Both the position numbers and the translations under genes were made by a program. 64,000 nt of DNA, taken from positions 84,813 through 148,812 of the forward strand of contig CAXXSP010000060.1 in the NCBI GenBank assembly GCA_963676605.2. Reading direction: 5' to 3'. The notes beneath the pieces are model-generated. The model worked only from the letters and a program-made list of their open reading frames with translations, had not been told where the DNA came from and ran no database searches. Source of the DNA: SABI01 sp963676605. Its GTDB lineage: Bacteria; Spirochaetota; Spirochaetia; Sphaerochaetales; Sphaerochaetaceae. Below, piece by piece: positions 42,445 through 52,074 of the stretch (position 1 is its first letter; every line of letters begins with the position of its first letter).

Positions 42445-43458
42445 ATGAAAAAGTTGTTATCAGTGTTGCTAATCGGTTCTTTGGTACTGGCTTCGATCTT
42501 CGCATCGGGAGCTAAAGAGACTCAGGAGTCTTCCGGGGAGAAGGCAATAGGAGATCTGAAGATCGTTCTGATCCTTCCAGGCCCCATCAACGACCAGTCG
42601 TGGAACGCGACGAACTATGCTGGTCTTGTCGCATGTAACGAACAGCTCGGTACAAAGATGGAATACATCGAAAACGTACAGGCATCTGATTATGAATCGA
42701 CGTTCAGGAATTACAGTGAACGTGGATATGATCTGATCATGGCTGCAGGAACTCAGTTCGATGATGCTGCAAACAGTGTTGCTCTTGATTATCCCGACAC
42801 GACATTCTGTGTTGTAAACGGATTCAGAGCTGACGCTCCCAATGTCTCTCCCATATTCCCCAAAGAGTACGAAGCAAGTTATATTGCCTCCCTGATCGCT
42901 GGAGAAGTGACTGAAAACGGTAAATTCGCCACAATCGGCGGATTCCCCAATGAAGCAATGGAGAAACTCCTTGATGTCTATGAAGAAGTCGCGGTAAGTA
43001 TCGCACAGGACAGAGGCATCTCCGGCGCATCGGCAACCCGCTCATATGCGAACAGCTGGGATGATATTGCACTGGGCAAGCAGATGGCTGAGACCATGAT
43101 CGACAACGGTGCCGACACCCTCTTCGTTTACGCGAACCAGGTCGGCCTCGGAGCTATTCAGGCAACAAAGGAGAAAGGTCAGAAGTTCGTCGGATTCTCA
43201 AGCAATCAGAATGATATCGCTCCGGGAACGGTCGTCGCGTCTGTCATCTTCGATTTCCAGACCTTCTATACCTGGGCTGTTGAAAAATTCGCAGAAGGAA
43301 CTCTCAGTGGAGGTGAGGTGCACGAAGCAGGTATTGCAGAAGGAATCTTCAAACCCGTCTATCCTGATGGTTTCTCGGAAGCTATCAAGGGAAATGTCGA
43401 AACAGGAATCGCGAAAGCTCTCGACGGAGAAGTCGATTTCGCCTCAATGTTTAAATAA
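42445..43458 (+). CDS. BMP-family substrate-binding protein (PnrA-like, nucleoside importer type)
   Basis: This 337-residue protein has a signal peptide (MKKLLSVLLIGSLVLASIFA, cleavage probably before SGAKE); there is no lipobox Cys. The mature domain shows BMP features: LPGPINDQSWNATNYAGL, FRNYSERGYDLIMAAGTQF, YEASYIASLIAGEVT and GFSSNQNDIAPGTV. BMP proteins such as PnrA bind purine nucleosides, so nucleoside uptake is likely but other ligands exist. It is the first gene of a sigma-54-dependent importer operon. Confidence 0.9.
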   Translation: MKKLLSVLLIGSLVLASIFASGAKETQESSGEKAIGDLKIVLILPGPINDQSWNATNYAGLVACNEQLGTKMEYIENVQASDYESTFRNYSERGYDLIMAAGTQFDDAANSVALDYPDTTFCVVNGFRADAPNVSPIFPKEYEASYIASLIAGEVTENGKFATIGGFPNEAMEKLLDVYEEVAVSIAQDRGISGASATRSYANSWDDIALGKQMAETMIDNGADTLFVYANQVGLGAIQATKEKGQKFVGFSSNQNDIAPGTVVASVIFDFQTFYTWAVEKFAEGTLSGGEVHEAGIAEGIFKPVYPDGFSEAIKGNVETGIAKALDGEVDFASMFK

Positions 43459-43472
43459 GAAAGCAGACAGAT

Positions 43473-43498
43473 ACTGTCCCGGCGACGTTCGGGACAGT
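43473..43498 (+). other. intercistronic hairpin after the BMP gene
   Basis: ACTGTCCCG and CGGGACAGT form a perfect 9-bp stem with an 8-nt loop, 14 bp after the stop codon. A second stem AGAGGAT/ATCCTCT follows (from about 43515 to 43552). Such elements usually keep SBP mRNA abundant relative to the downstream genes. Confidence 0.6.
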
Positions 43499-43593
43499 GT
43501 CTCTCTCACTGCAGAGAGGATCTCACGGTTTTATACCATGATATCCTCTTTCTATCGTACGAGGACCACCATGAGATCTGTCGGGGAAGTGAT

Positions 43594-45111
43594 ATGAATA
43601 CACCTTTTTTTGAACTGAGAAATATCTCGAAATATTTCGCGAAAGTCATCGCAAACAAAGACGTCTCCCTATCAGTCGACCGGGGGGAAGTGCTTGCACT
43701 TCTCGGTGAGAACGGTGCAGGCAAGAGTACCTGCATGAAGATTCTCTACGGCCTCTACCAGGCAGATGAGGGAGAGATATTCAAAGAGGGAGAAAGGATC
43801 TCGATACATTCCCCCCGGGATGCCATGCACTACAGGATCTCCATGATCCAGCAGCATTTCTCGCTTGTATCAGCCCATAGCGTGACTGAGAATATCATTC
43901 TCGGGAATGTGAAGGGGAAAATCAACTGGAAAAAAGCCGAGAATTCCATTCAGGAACTTGCAGACAGGTACGGCTTCAACGTCGATGCAAAAAAGAAAGT
44001 ACACGAGCTCACCGTGGGAGAGCAACAGAAGGTGGAAATACTTAAGGCACTCTACCTCGAAGCAAACCTTCTGATCATGGATGAACCAACAGCTGTCCTC
44101 ACTCCCCAGGAGATCGATACCCTGATGGATTTCGTAAAGGAATTTTCCAGTAAAGGGAATGCTGTCATCTTTATCACCCATAAACTCAAAGAAGTCATGC
44201 ATGTCGCCAATAGAATCATCGTGATGAGGTCAGGGAAAGTCCATGGTGATGTATTAAAAGATGAAACCGATGAGATGCAGCTCTCAAAGATGATGATCGG
44301 CCATACCATGCAGGAGCTGGATAGAGAAGATAAAGGAACGTACGCACAGGAAGTTGCCCTCTCGGTAAAGGATCTGAGCGTCGTACCGAAAAATGAAGTT
44401 CCTCTGCTCCATCATATACATTTTGATATTCACAAAGGAGAGATATTCGGGATTGCCGGCGTGTCCGGAAACGGACAGCAGGAATTGTGTATGACTCTCT
44501 GCGGAGCAATGAAACCGACTTCAGGTTCAATTTTTCTTGCAAATGAGGATATCACGAACCTCTCCATCAGCAGACGAATTTCACTGGGAGTAGGATATGT
44601 CCCGTCAGACAGACACCGCTACGGGATGGTGATGGATATGAATCTTTCAGAAAACATGTACCTGAAAGCATGCTATGCTAAAGAGTGGAGCAGGAACGGA
44701 TTCATCAACAGGAAAAAACTTGCCGAGACAACCTATGATATGCTGAAGAAGTATGATGTAAAAGCTCCGGGGCCTTATGCTCTTGCACGGGAACTCTCCG
44801 GAGGGAATCAACAGAAAGTCATTGTCGGGCGCGAGGTGGAATTCTGCGGAGACTTCATTATCTTCGACCAGCCGACGCGGGGACTGGATCTCGGCGCTAT
44901 CAACAATGTTCACACAGCGATATTAAAAGAGAAAAAGAAAAACAAGGCGATCATGCTGGTATCTACAGAATTATCTGAGATCTTCGCATTATGCGACAGA
45001 GTCGCAGTGTTCTATAAGGGAGAGATTCAGGGAATCTTTAAAACCTCTGAACTTGACAGTCAGAAGATCGGATTATTGATGGCCGGCTATGCACATCAGG
45101 AAGTGATATAA
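43594..45111 (+). CDS. BMP-type importer ATP-binding protein (two ABC domains, YufO/NupA-like)
   Basis: This 505-residue protein has two ABC domains. The first has GENGAGKST, ISMIQQHFSLV, LTVGEQQKVEILKAL and LLIMDEPTAVLTP. The second has a degenerate P-loop GVSGNGQQE, LSGGNQQKVIVGRE and FIIFDQPTRGLDLG, where Gln replaces the catalytic Glu, as is usual for this family. It energises the importer. The stop codon shares a base with the permease start (TAATG). Its first domain resembles the ABC part of the hybrid kinase encoded nearby. Confidence 0.93.
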   Translation: MNTPFFELRNISKYFAKVIANKDVSLSVDRGEVLALLGENGAGKSTCMKILYGLYQADEGEIFKEGERISIHSPRDAMHYRISMIQQHFSLVSAHSVTENIILGNVKGKINWKKAENSIQELADRYGFNVDAKKKVHELTVGEQQKVEILKALYLEANLLIMDEPTAVLTPQEIDTLMDFVKEFSSKGNAVIFITHKLKEVMHVANRIIVMRSGKVHGDVLKDETDEMQLSKMMIGHTMQELDREDKGTYAQEVALSVKDLSVVPKNEVPLLHHIHFDIHKGEIFGIAGVSGNGQQELCMTLCGAMKPTSGSIFLANEDITNLSISRRISLGVGYVPSDRHRYGMVMDMNLSENMYLKACYAKEWSRNGFINRKKLAETTYDMLKKYDVKAPGPYALARELSGGNQQKVIVGREVEFCGDFIIFDQPTRGLDLGAINNVHTAILKEKKKNKAIMLVSTELSEIFALCDRVAVFYKGEIQGIFKTSELDSQKIGLLMAGYAHQEVI

Positions 45112-46163
45112 TGGATAAAAAAACTCGGGATATTTTGATAACGAACTTCTTCGCCGTCATACTTGGATTGATATTAAGCGGTATCATGATTCTTTTTCTG
45201 AAAAAGAACCCCCTCTACGTCTTCTCGATCCTCTTCTCCTCGATGTTCCGTGACGGGTACACGATCGGAGAAATCTTTGTGAAGGCCACGCCCCTGATCT
45301 TCACGGCACTCGCCTTCGCTTTCACCTTCAAGGCCAGTCTGTTCAACATCGGTGCACAGGGACAGTTCTACATCGGATCAATCACAGCCGTGACCATATC
45401 ACTGCTCATACCCAATCCGCTCGCCATTCCTCTGGCTATCGTCTGCTCATTTGTAACAAGCGGACTCTGGGGAGGCTTCATCGGCTTCTCAAAGGCGAAA
45501 TTCAAGGCGAATGAGTTCCTCATCAGTATGATGAGCACCTACGTCGCCCTCAACCTCATGAACTATCTCCTCAGAACCGTGCTGATAGAGAGCAAAGGGG
45601 AGTATCCCCAGACCGACTCCCTTGCAAGAGGAACCTGGTTGTTCAAGATCGTACCAAACACGCGTCTCCATGTCGGTTTCATTCTTGCTATCCTCGCTGC
45701 CGTGACTGTCTGGCTCATTCTCTACAGAACGACCTTCGGCTTTCGGATCAGAGCCGTAGGACAGAATAAGGAAGCTGCAAGGATGAGCGGAGTCAATCCG
45801 GAGAAAATATACATTATCTCATTCATTATCAGTGGCGGCCTGGCAGGACTCGCCGGTGTCACCGAAGTGAACGGTGTACAGCATATGCTGTTACAGGGAT
45901 TCAATCCTTCGATCGGAGCCCTGGGAATCGGGATCGCGATCCTTGCGAACGGGAACCCGATCGGAATCATCTTCGCTTCGATTCTCTTCGGCGCCCTTCA
46001 TGTCGGAGGGACCATCATGGGACAGTTATCGGGTGTCCCGTCGAGTATCATAAATCTCATGGAAGGGTTTGTGATGGTATTTGTCATCATCTCCTACCAT
46101 GTAAGAAGAATATGGGAAGTGAACAGAGATAAGAAACTTCTTATAGAGGGGACAGTATCATGA
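45111..46163 (+). CDS. BMP-type importer permease 1 (YufP/NupB-like)
   Basis: This 350-residue membrane protein has BPD_transp_2 features: IFVKATPLIFTALAFAFTFK ASLFNIGAQGQ, FRIRAVGQNKEAARMSG and SIGALGIGIAILANGNPIGI. About nine or ten membrane segments are evident. It forms a heterodimeric channel with the next permease, whose gene overlaps by ATGA. Confidence 0.92.
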   Translation: MDKKTRDILITNFFAVILGLILSGIMILFLKKNPLYVFSILFSSMFRDGYTIGEIFVKATPLIFTALAFAFTFKASLFNIGAQGQFYIGSITAVTISLLIPNPLAIPLAIVCSFVTSGLWGGFIGFSKAKFKANEFLISMMSTYVALNLMNYLLRTVLIESKGEYPQTDSLARGTWLFKIVPNTRLHVGFILAILAAVTVWLILYRTTFGFRIRAVGQNKEAARMSGVNPEKIYIISFIISGGLAGLAGVTEVNGVQHMLLQGFNPSIGALGIGIAILANGNPIGIIFASILFGALHVGGTIMGQLSGVPSSIINLMEGFVMVFVIISYHVRRIWEVNRDKKLLIEGTVS

Positions 46164-47074
46164 TTATCAATTTATTCTCCAGAGCTATGATGATGAGCAC
46201 GCCTCTTCTTCTTGGATCCCTGTCTGAAGTCTTTTCAGAAAGAACCGGGGTGATGGTCACAGCGATTGAAGGGATCTTCCTGATGGGTGCATGGGCGGGA
46301 TTCACCGCTTCGTACATCACTGGATCCCTCGCCATGGGACTTGTCTATGCTGCGATAGCAGGATTGCTCGTAGCCATGCTCTACGCTTTCATCGTCGTCA
46401 CGCTGAAACAGCATCAGATCGTAACCGGGACAGCAATCAACATACTCATTCTCGGGCTCTGCTCATTCCTGCAGAGAGTGGTCTTCGGAGTCCCCCTCTC
46501 TCCACTCACCGTCGAACCGTTGAAGAAAATAGCAATACCGATCCTCTCTGATATTCCCTTCATAGGCCAGATATTCTTCCATCAGAATATACTGACATAC
46601 TCCATCTACTTCCTCGTTCCCCTCGGGTATTTCATCCTCTACAAGACCTCTCTCGGTCTTGTGATCAGATCAACAGGAGAAAACCCGGAGGCGGTCGATG
46701 TTTCAGGAATCAGCGTGTCACGGGTACGCTTCGTGACCGTATCAGTCTCGGGAATCATCTGCGGTATCGCAGGCGCCTTCTACTCCATCGGCTACCTCGG
46801 TATGTTCACGACTAACATGATCGGAGGAAGAGGATGGATAGCCTTCGCTATCTGTTTCCTCGGAAACTGGAATCCGATAGGAGCCTTTGTAGGCACACTG
46901 ATCTTCGGCCTGGCTGAAGCCTTCGCCATCCTGATGCAGGCAAATGCGGCAACGATGCTCCCCAACGAGCTGTTCATCGCCCTCCCCTACATACTGACTA
47001 TCGTATTAACAATAAGCAGAAGATCCTTCAATGTCCCCTCGAAACTGGGAATAGCCTATTACGAAGAGAACTGA
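46160..47074 (+). CDS. BMP-type importer permease 2 (YufQ/NupC-like)
   Basis: This 304-residue membrane protein shows the second-permease features STPLLLGSLSEVFSERTGV, VTAIEGIFLMGAW, IRSTGENPEAVDVSG and GGRGWIAFAICFLGNWNP. It completes the four-gene importer (SBP, ATPase, two permeases). A small AGGGTT-TT-AACCCT stem at 47141-47154 follows 67 bp downstream. Confidence 0.92.
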   Translation: MIINLFSRAMMMSTPLLLGSLSEVFSERTGVMVTAIEGIFLMGAWAGFTASYITGSLAMGLVYAAIAGLLVAMLYAFIVVTLKQHQIVTGTAINILILGLCSFLQRVVFGVPLSPLTVEPLKKIAIPILSDIPFIGQIFFHQNILTYSIYFLVPLGYFILYKTSLGLVIRSTGENPEAVDVSGISVSRVRFVTVSVSGIICGIAGAFYSIGYLGMFTTNMIGGRGWIAFAICFLGNWNPIGAFVGTLIFGLAEAFAILMQANAATMLPNELFIALPYILTIVLTISRRSFNVPSKLGIAYYEEN

Positions 47075-47140
47075 TCCTCATGTTGAAGAGATTAGATATC
47101 GGAAGCAGATAGAATGCATCGTAACAGGAACCATGAGAAA

Positions 47141-47154
47141 AGGGTTTTAACCCT
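47141..47154 (+). terminator. short stem downstream of the importer operon
   Basis: AGGGTT and AACCCT separated by TT. It is the only inverted repeat between the convergent importer and AlbA_2 genes. Weak candidate terminator. Confidence 0.3.
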
Positions 47155-47269
47155 AAATACGTTTCGAGTACTCCCCTGATTTTAATTCCTCAAGAGTAGG
47201 ACGAAACCGCTCTACGAATAGGGCTACCTTTCCAACCTCTGAGTTTTGAATCTCTTCATACATGTTCAT
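47153..47269 (-). CDS. possible 38-residue peptide after the AlbA_2 gene
   Basis: An ATG 14 bp after the AlbA_2 stop opens a frame reading MNMYEEIQNSEVGKVALFVE and ending EEYSKRI-like (LKSGEYSKRI). Composition is protein-like and charged, but no clear ribosome-binding site is seen and it overlaps the 47141-47154 stem. It could be a real small partner, or the leftover of a longer gene. Not recognised. Confidence 0.25.
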   Translation of the reverse strand: MNMYEEIQNSEVGKVALFVERFRPTLEELKSGEYSKRI

Positions 47270-47283
47270 TGCTTAATAGAGAG

Positions 47284-48555
47284 TCACGAATAATCATCCT
47301 CAGCACGTCCCCGAGGATCAGGGGCAGCAAATATCGTCAGCTGAAGTTCAGTGTCATCAATAAGACGATATTCCGGTAATCTTCCTGATAGATGTTTACT
47401 GTTTGAAAGTATTATTGGAACCCCCTCTCCTCGTCGATCCATAATAAACTGACGATGAGGAGCCGACAGGTCATGAGAGAGCGGACATCGCGCGAGAAGG
47501 CTTGTGAGGAGTTCATTACGGTTTGCCTGTCTCAGTGGAAGGCTTTCAATTGTCATGGTATTCGGGATTGTACCAGGTGAAAAAATCTCCAGGCGATCTG
47601 AATACATATGCAACCGTATTTTGGATGCCTGAATTGAATAGTCTCTATGGGCAACTGCATTCACAAGTGCTTCAAAGACTGCTTCCATCGCATATTGAGG
47701 AATATCTCTTCTTGCAGGATCTTTCACTGCGTATACATTCATATTTTTTTTAACAAAGGCATACGCATCAGCTATCTGAACATCCAGAGGACCTTTGATA
47801 TCTTTTGCATCTACCTGATATGCTGCATTTCGTTCAGCACCACGGTACACGACAGCCTGAATAAAGGCATTGGAAAGAAATTCGTCGGGATCTGCACATG
47901 CCATCAACAATCCACCAACGCTGGGACAGATTTCTCCCTCATCATTCTGAGTGAGGAGCTTGAGTTTTTGCAGGAATTCACTATCACTTGCCGGTGAGAG
48001 CGGAGTCCTGTACTTTTCCCATATCCTTTTATCAAGGCATCCGACGGGTGCCTCATTCACTGCTTGCTCATCAAAACGAATGATTCGAGCCTGACTTCTC
48101 TGCTGAAAAAGCCTCGCAAGAATATCTGGAGTCATCTGCCGTTTTGAACTTCCAATCCTTTGAAAATAGCCCCCTGGACTCTGATGGACATACAAACTCT
48201 TTGATATATCAACTCTGATAACTACCCGTTCAAGACCCTCATCAGCTATGACGGGAAGTTTCCTGATCCTGCACTCAAGCTGAGGTGTGATGAGATCATT
48301 ACAGATATTTCGTATCCAGGTCTCAACAATGTCTAATTTTTCTTCTGGAATACCTACGATTGTGCGGGATGTATCATCTACCCCAAACACAAAAACGCCC
48401 GAAAAAGAATTAGCCATTGCAGCAAATTCATCGGCTATCGAATGTCTGTGAGGAGCGTTGACCTGAAGCCCTTTATATCGAAGATCCTTCAATTCAAGGG
48501 AAGAATCTTCTCCCAATCTAATCTGTTTCAGCAACTCTTCTGTTGTATCAAACAT
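47284..48555 (-). CDS. AlbA_2 (Schlafen-like) domain protein with RecG-like HATPase C-terminal domain
   Basis: This 423-residue protein begins with an AlbA_2 domain: EDSSLELKDLRYKG, EFAAMANSFSGVFVFGVDD, ISKSLYVHQSPGGYFQRIGS SKR. The C-terminal half has FEALVNAVAHRDYS and DRLEIFSPG, the HATPase_c_4 features of 'putative ATP-dependent DNA helicase' proteins. AlbA_2 domains bind nucleic acids and, in Schlafens, cleave tRNA. The start at 48555 overlaps the stop of the upstream PHP-SMC ATPase gene by eight bases, so the two form one translational unit and probably one system. Confidence 0.85.
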   Translation of the reverse strand: MFDTTEELLKQIRLGEDSSLELKDLRYKGLQVNAPHRHSIADEFAAMANSFSGVFVFGVDDTSRTIVGIPEEKLDIVETWIRNICNDLITPQLECRIRKLPVIADEGLERVVIRVDISKSLYVHQSPGGYFQRIGSSKRQMTPDILARLFQQRSQARIIRFDEQAVNEAPVGCLDKRIWEKYRTPLSPASDSEFLQKLKLLTQNDEGEICPSVGGLLMACADPDEFLSNAFIQAVVYRGAERNAAYQVDAKDIKGPLDVQIADAYAFVKKNMNVYAVKDPARRDIPQYAMEAVFEALVNAVAHRDYSIQASKIRLHMYSDRLEIFSPGTIPNTMTIESLPLRQANRNELLTSLLARCPLSHDLSAPHRQFIMDRRGEGVPIILSNSKHLSGRLPEYRLIDDTELQLTIFAAPDPRGRAEDDYS

Positions 48556-51337
48556 CCGGAGCCTTCCTTTTGCCTCTTATACGAGCGTACCTTTTATCGA
48601 ATGCGATTTTACCACCTTCCATAATAGTACAAATAGCCTCTCGAATTCCTGATTCTTCGAGCCCTCCCTGTATATTCACCTGTATCAGTCCACCATCAAA
48701 TTTTAATTCACTGACCAACTCAGAGTCTCCGTTCACGACGATATTAGGATTATGAGTAACAATAATCAGCTGACGATTATTTTTATTCTCTTGAATCTGA
48801 GTGACAATAAGATCAGATATCAACGCATTATCCAAATCATCCTCTGGTTGATCAATTATTAAGGGTTCATTACCATAACTCAACAGGAATGCGAGAATAG
48901 CCGCTGCCTTCTGACCGGCGGATCCTTTCTCCAGATCATCAAACTTTCCTCTTACATCACCCTTAGAATATTTAACTCTGAGCATATCTTCAGGCCACCA
49001 TGCATCCAGTTGATCAAAAGCCGAGGGTTTGTTTTCCAGAAGAGTTTTCAGTCTGTTATCAAATTTTCCATGATTTCCTCTATCTTTCCCTTCTGCAATC
49101 AACCATGTGTTGGATTTCACCTGTGAAAGGAGGTGAGGAATCTGTGTGTCGGGAATATTTTCCTCTTCCCAATTACAGAGTTCCCAGAGAATTCCCTTCC
49201 TGTCATCCTGCTCATACACAGAACTTCTGAAATTGAATTCTCCAAGATCGAGAAGTGAACGGTAGTCATCTTCTACCGAACTCATATCGCCATAAGGAAC
49301 AAGATCCATGCGAACATAGGTATTCTCTCCGATCACACTCTGAATAAATCGCCTTCTTTTCTCAAGTAACTCACCCCGTAATGACTGAAGGATCGAAAGG
49401 CTTTCTGTGATCTGAGTTTCTGTTGATTCGGCTTCCGTTCTGATGGCATCTAGATTTTTCAACTGCGTGACCAAATGATTGCGCTTTTGAACCCATTCCC
49501 CATAAAGCGAAAGACTGAGAGAACTTTTTTTGTCCTCATACTCCTTCACCAGGCTCTTATACGCATCCATACTTTCCTGTACAGACTGATACCATGCACT
49601 TGAAAGCATGCGCTCAGATCTTCTCTCTTTTATTTCTGAAACCCGCTTGGAAAGTTCTCGTATTGACTGATTGATCTCATTCAACTCAATCGCACTCTGA
49701 TCATGGATGCTCTTGATTTCAGCAGTAGTCTCATCCTGATCATCGAATAGATGCTTAGGAAAGTCAGATATCTCCACACTCGAAGCGAATTCCAATAATC
49801 GATTTGAAAGGTCTTGAAAAACATGGTCATCAGGAAGGCTGTTTTTCTGCTGGCTACGATTCTGAAAATTCTTAAGAATAGCGCCGTGACCCTTCTCTTC
49901 ATATTGTTTCAGGTCTCTCTCAACATCTACAAGGTCCACTCGAAGCTTTTTCTCACCATCCAAATGACGTAATAAATCCCGTTTTCGCTCTCTCAGTTGT
50001 ATAAACTGACTTTTCGCACTCTCCCAGCGGGCTTTCCAATCCTTATAATTTACTTCCGGAGTCCGGTCAATAATCGAGAGAAGACCTCGTGGATTTGATG
50101 CGAGTTCATCGATCTGTTTCTGGCTGAAAATACTGAGAGGGAAACGTTCTTTCAGATCACCTGGCTCAGCTTCTTTCCATGAACTATCATCATATTCATT
50201 GAGGACTGAGCCTTCTCCATCCTGTCGCCAGAGCAGTTGATAATCTTTTCCATGCCGGTGAAGTTCAAGAATAATTTCCGTCTCCTCCAGCATCACACCT
50301 TTATCCCGGACTAGACTCATGAACTTATCAAGAGCTTCTTTCACACGGGGAGCCTCTATTCCAAGGTTCTGATCACGCCTGGAAGCGATACGGATTGATT
50401 CAAGAACCGTCGACTTCCCCGTTCCTCTTCCTCCTATAACAGCATTAAAGTGAGGATGAAAGGGAAGAATGAATGGCCTTCCACCTATACGGCCACAGTG
50501 CTGCATATTCCGGATCGTGAGTTTTGTCAAAAAATTATCGGGTATCTGATTTGGACTTTCTTCCTGATTTCTTACACAGAACTCATGATCCATAAGCGCA
50601 AGACGAAGACCGGCAAGAGAAGGTTGACTCATTTTAATCCAACTGAAATAGCGCCCTATCTCATCCGGTGTATGGGCATCGGAACCAGCAATCTTTGCAA
50701 GACTATCTACCTTTTTATTCAATGAAGGATCAACATGATCATATGCATGAAGATCACAAAATTCTCCAGCCGTGATAGCTTGTAAACTTTTTTCAAGCTC
50801 CGGCGTAAGGGTTTTCTTACCTTCGAGCAATCCCTGTTTTTTGTCGATGTGAGCTGCAATAGCAAGTCCACCAGCAGAGACAATCTCTTCAACAGTATCG
50901 CAAAAACCTTTAGTTGTGGACGTTTTCTCCGGATCCCCGAAATTTTTGGTAATTCCGCTGGCACCGAGAATGGAGAAAATCTTCCTACTATCATGGTCTG
51001 GGTCAAAAACAGCCAGGAGATGTACTCTTCCTCCACTATCGGCTACAGTGATCTCTACTCCCGGGAAAATGACTAGATCCCTGTACCATCCCGGTTTTCT
51101 TTCAAGGTCCTCTAATTGTTTGAGTTCAGACTTGAGACCATCAAGCCATCCGCCAGAATTGTGGTCAGTGACAGCGACACAGTCAAGACCGGCCTCCATA
51201 GCCTTCCTGAGCCATTGTGTATGGCTTATGTTTTTCAGGGAATCATCACCCCTACCATAATCATCTGACTCTGGTGTATGTACATGGAAATCAAATTTCC
51301 ACCATCTACTTCCTGGAAAACCCCATGTATCTCTCAT
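48548..51337 (-). CDS. PHP phosphoesterase-SMC-like ATPase (TrlF type)
   Basis: The start MRDTWGFPGSRWWKFDFHVH at 51337 has AAGGTG upstream; an ATG at 51403 is less likely. The 929-residue protein has an N-terminal PHP domain (HVHTP 18-22, VTDHN 56-60, PGVEIT, AAHIDK, GSDAHTPDE 218-226), then an ATPase: Walker A GGRGTGKS (302-309), a long coiled-coil region (about 400-680), signature GSAGQKAAAILAF, Walker B PLIIDQPEDDLDN and THNPN. All PHP metal ligands seem present. PHP domains hydrolyse phosphodiesters; fused to an SMC-like ATPase this suggests an ATP-gated nuclease. It overlaps the AlbA_2 gene. A defence function is likely but inferred. Confidence 0.88.
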   Translation of the reverse strand: MRDTWGFPGSRWWKFDFHVHTPESDDYGRGDDSLKNISHTQWLRKAMEAGLDCVAVTDHNSGGWLDGLKSELKQLEDLERKPGWYRDLVIFPGVEITVADSGGRVHLLAVFDPDHDSRKIFSILGASGITKNFGDPEKTSTTKGFCDTVEEIVSAGGLAIAAHIDKKQGLLEGKKTLTPELEKSLQAITAGEFCDLHAYDHVDPSLNKKVDSLAKIAGSDAHTPDEIGRYFSWIKMSQPSLAGLRLALMDHEFCVRNQEESPNQIPDNFLTKLTIRNMQHCGRIGGRPFILPFHPHFNAVIGGRGTGKSTVLESIRIASRRDQNLGIEAPRVKEALDKFMSLVRDKGVMLEETEIILELHRHGKDYQLLWRQDGEGSVLNEYDDSSWKEAEPGDLKERFPLSIFSQKQIDELASNPRGLLSIIDRTPEVNYKDWKARWESAKSQFIQLRERKRDLLRHLDGEKKLRVDLVDVERDLKQYEEKGHGAILKNFQNRSQQKNSLPDDHVFQDLSNRLLEFASSVEISDFPKHLFDDQDETTAEIKSIHDQSAIELNEINQSIRELSKRVSEIKERRSERMLSSAWYQSVQESMDAYKSLVKEYEDKKSSLSLSLYGEWVQKRNHLVTQLKNLDAIRTEAESTETQITESLSILQSLRGELLEKRRRFIQSVIGENTYVRMDLVPYGDMSSVEDDYRSLLDLGEFNFRSSVYEQDDRKGILWELCNWEEENIPDTQIPHLLSQVKSNTWLIAEGKDRGNHGKFDNRLKTLLENKPSAFDQLDAWWPEDMLRVKYSKGDVRGKFDDLEKGSAGQKAAAILAFLLSYGNEPLIIDQPEDDLDNALISDLIVTQIQENKNNRQLIIVTHNPNIVVNGDSELVSELKFDGGLIQVNIQGGLEESGIREAICTIMEGGKIAFDKRYARIRGKRKAPDV

Positions 51338-52074
51338 TCCACTCACCTTACATCCTTTCACCGTCCTGAGTAATCTCAGAAGCTTCCATTCACAACCATA
51401 CATGTATTCACAGTTGCTATCCCTGTTGTATCAGGGTCAGGGGTTCAACCTGATTCATTCTCCCACATGCAGCTTTGAATTAATCTCATAAAAAGCCTTC
51501 TCTGCTGCAGAAGGGAATCATATATTCTCCAATTTTTCGGGGCATCAGTATATCACAGAAAAAACTGTCAGAAACCGGAATCGTTGTTCTGTTAGTCCAT
51601 ACTATCACTTTGATTTTCATTCTACATTGGAGAATTTTCAAAATCAAGCACTGTCTAGAATTTAGTCCCTCTGCAGCTGTTTCACACTGCTACCTCAAAC
51701 ACTCTCCTTTACTGGCAGTTGGTATTAATCAGGTCATCGATGACAGCCTGACGAACTTTCACCGACCAGATTTTCGGCCTCTTAATCTTGACCTCATAGA
51801 GAATCACGTCAGCTTCGTTTGTTATCTCAGAATCGACTCGTTCTTTGTATATCTGAAGGGAATGAGTATTTAATCGTCGGCCACTCAACAAAGGCCTCAA
51901 CGACCTCATCCTTTGCGATAAAGCCATAAGTTAGATAGGAGAAAAATCTGCACAAAAACTGTTCATACCGTTCCTGAGTAGTCTTCACCACATAGGCGAG
52001 AACAGTCACTCTGCCGTGCAGTTTTCGTCATAGCTTTGAAAAACCTTTTCGAAGGAAGCTTCGCTGTACGACAG
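51338..52074. other. 737-bp region with decayed coding sequence
   Basis: Between the TrlF-type gene and the P-loop gene no intact gene is visible. 51338-51700 is AT-rich and must contain the promoter of the PHP-ATPase operon; nothing specific was recognised there. 51713-52009 holds a frameshifted ORF, annotated separately. Confidence 0.5.
51709..52009 (-). pseudogene. frameshifted ORF remnant, unknown family
   Basis: Two overlapping frames both read like protein: the first gives LAYVVKTTQERYEQFLCRFF and continues to KDEVVEAFVEWPTIK; the second continues LQIYKERVDSEITNEADVIL and KIKRPKIWSVKVRQAV to a stop at 51709. They can be joined by one indel near 51860-51885 (one base removed, or two added). 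No start with a ribosome-binding site exists, and a stop lies seven codons upstream of the GTG at 52009. I do not recognise the family. Confidence 0.35.

Noticed and set aside
43490..43600. Hairpins after the BMP gene as a full operon terminator
   Set aside because: No T-run and the ATPase gene follows on the same strand; better explained as an intercistronic stabiliser.
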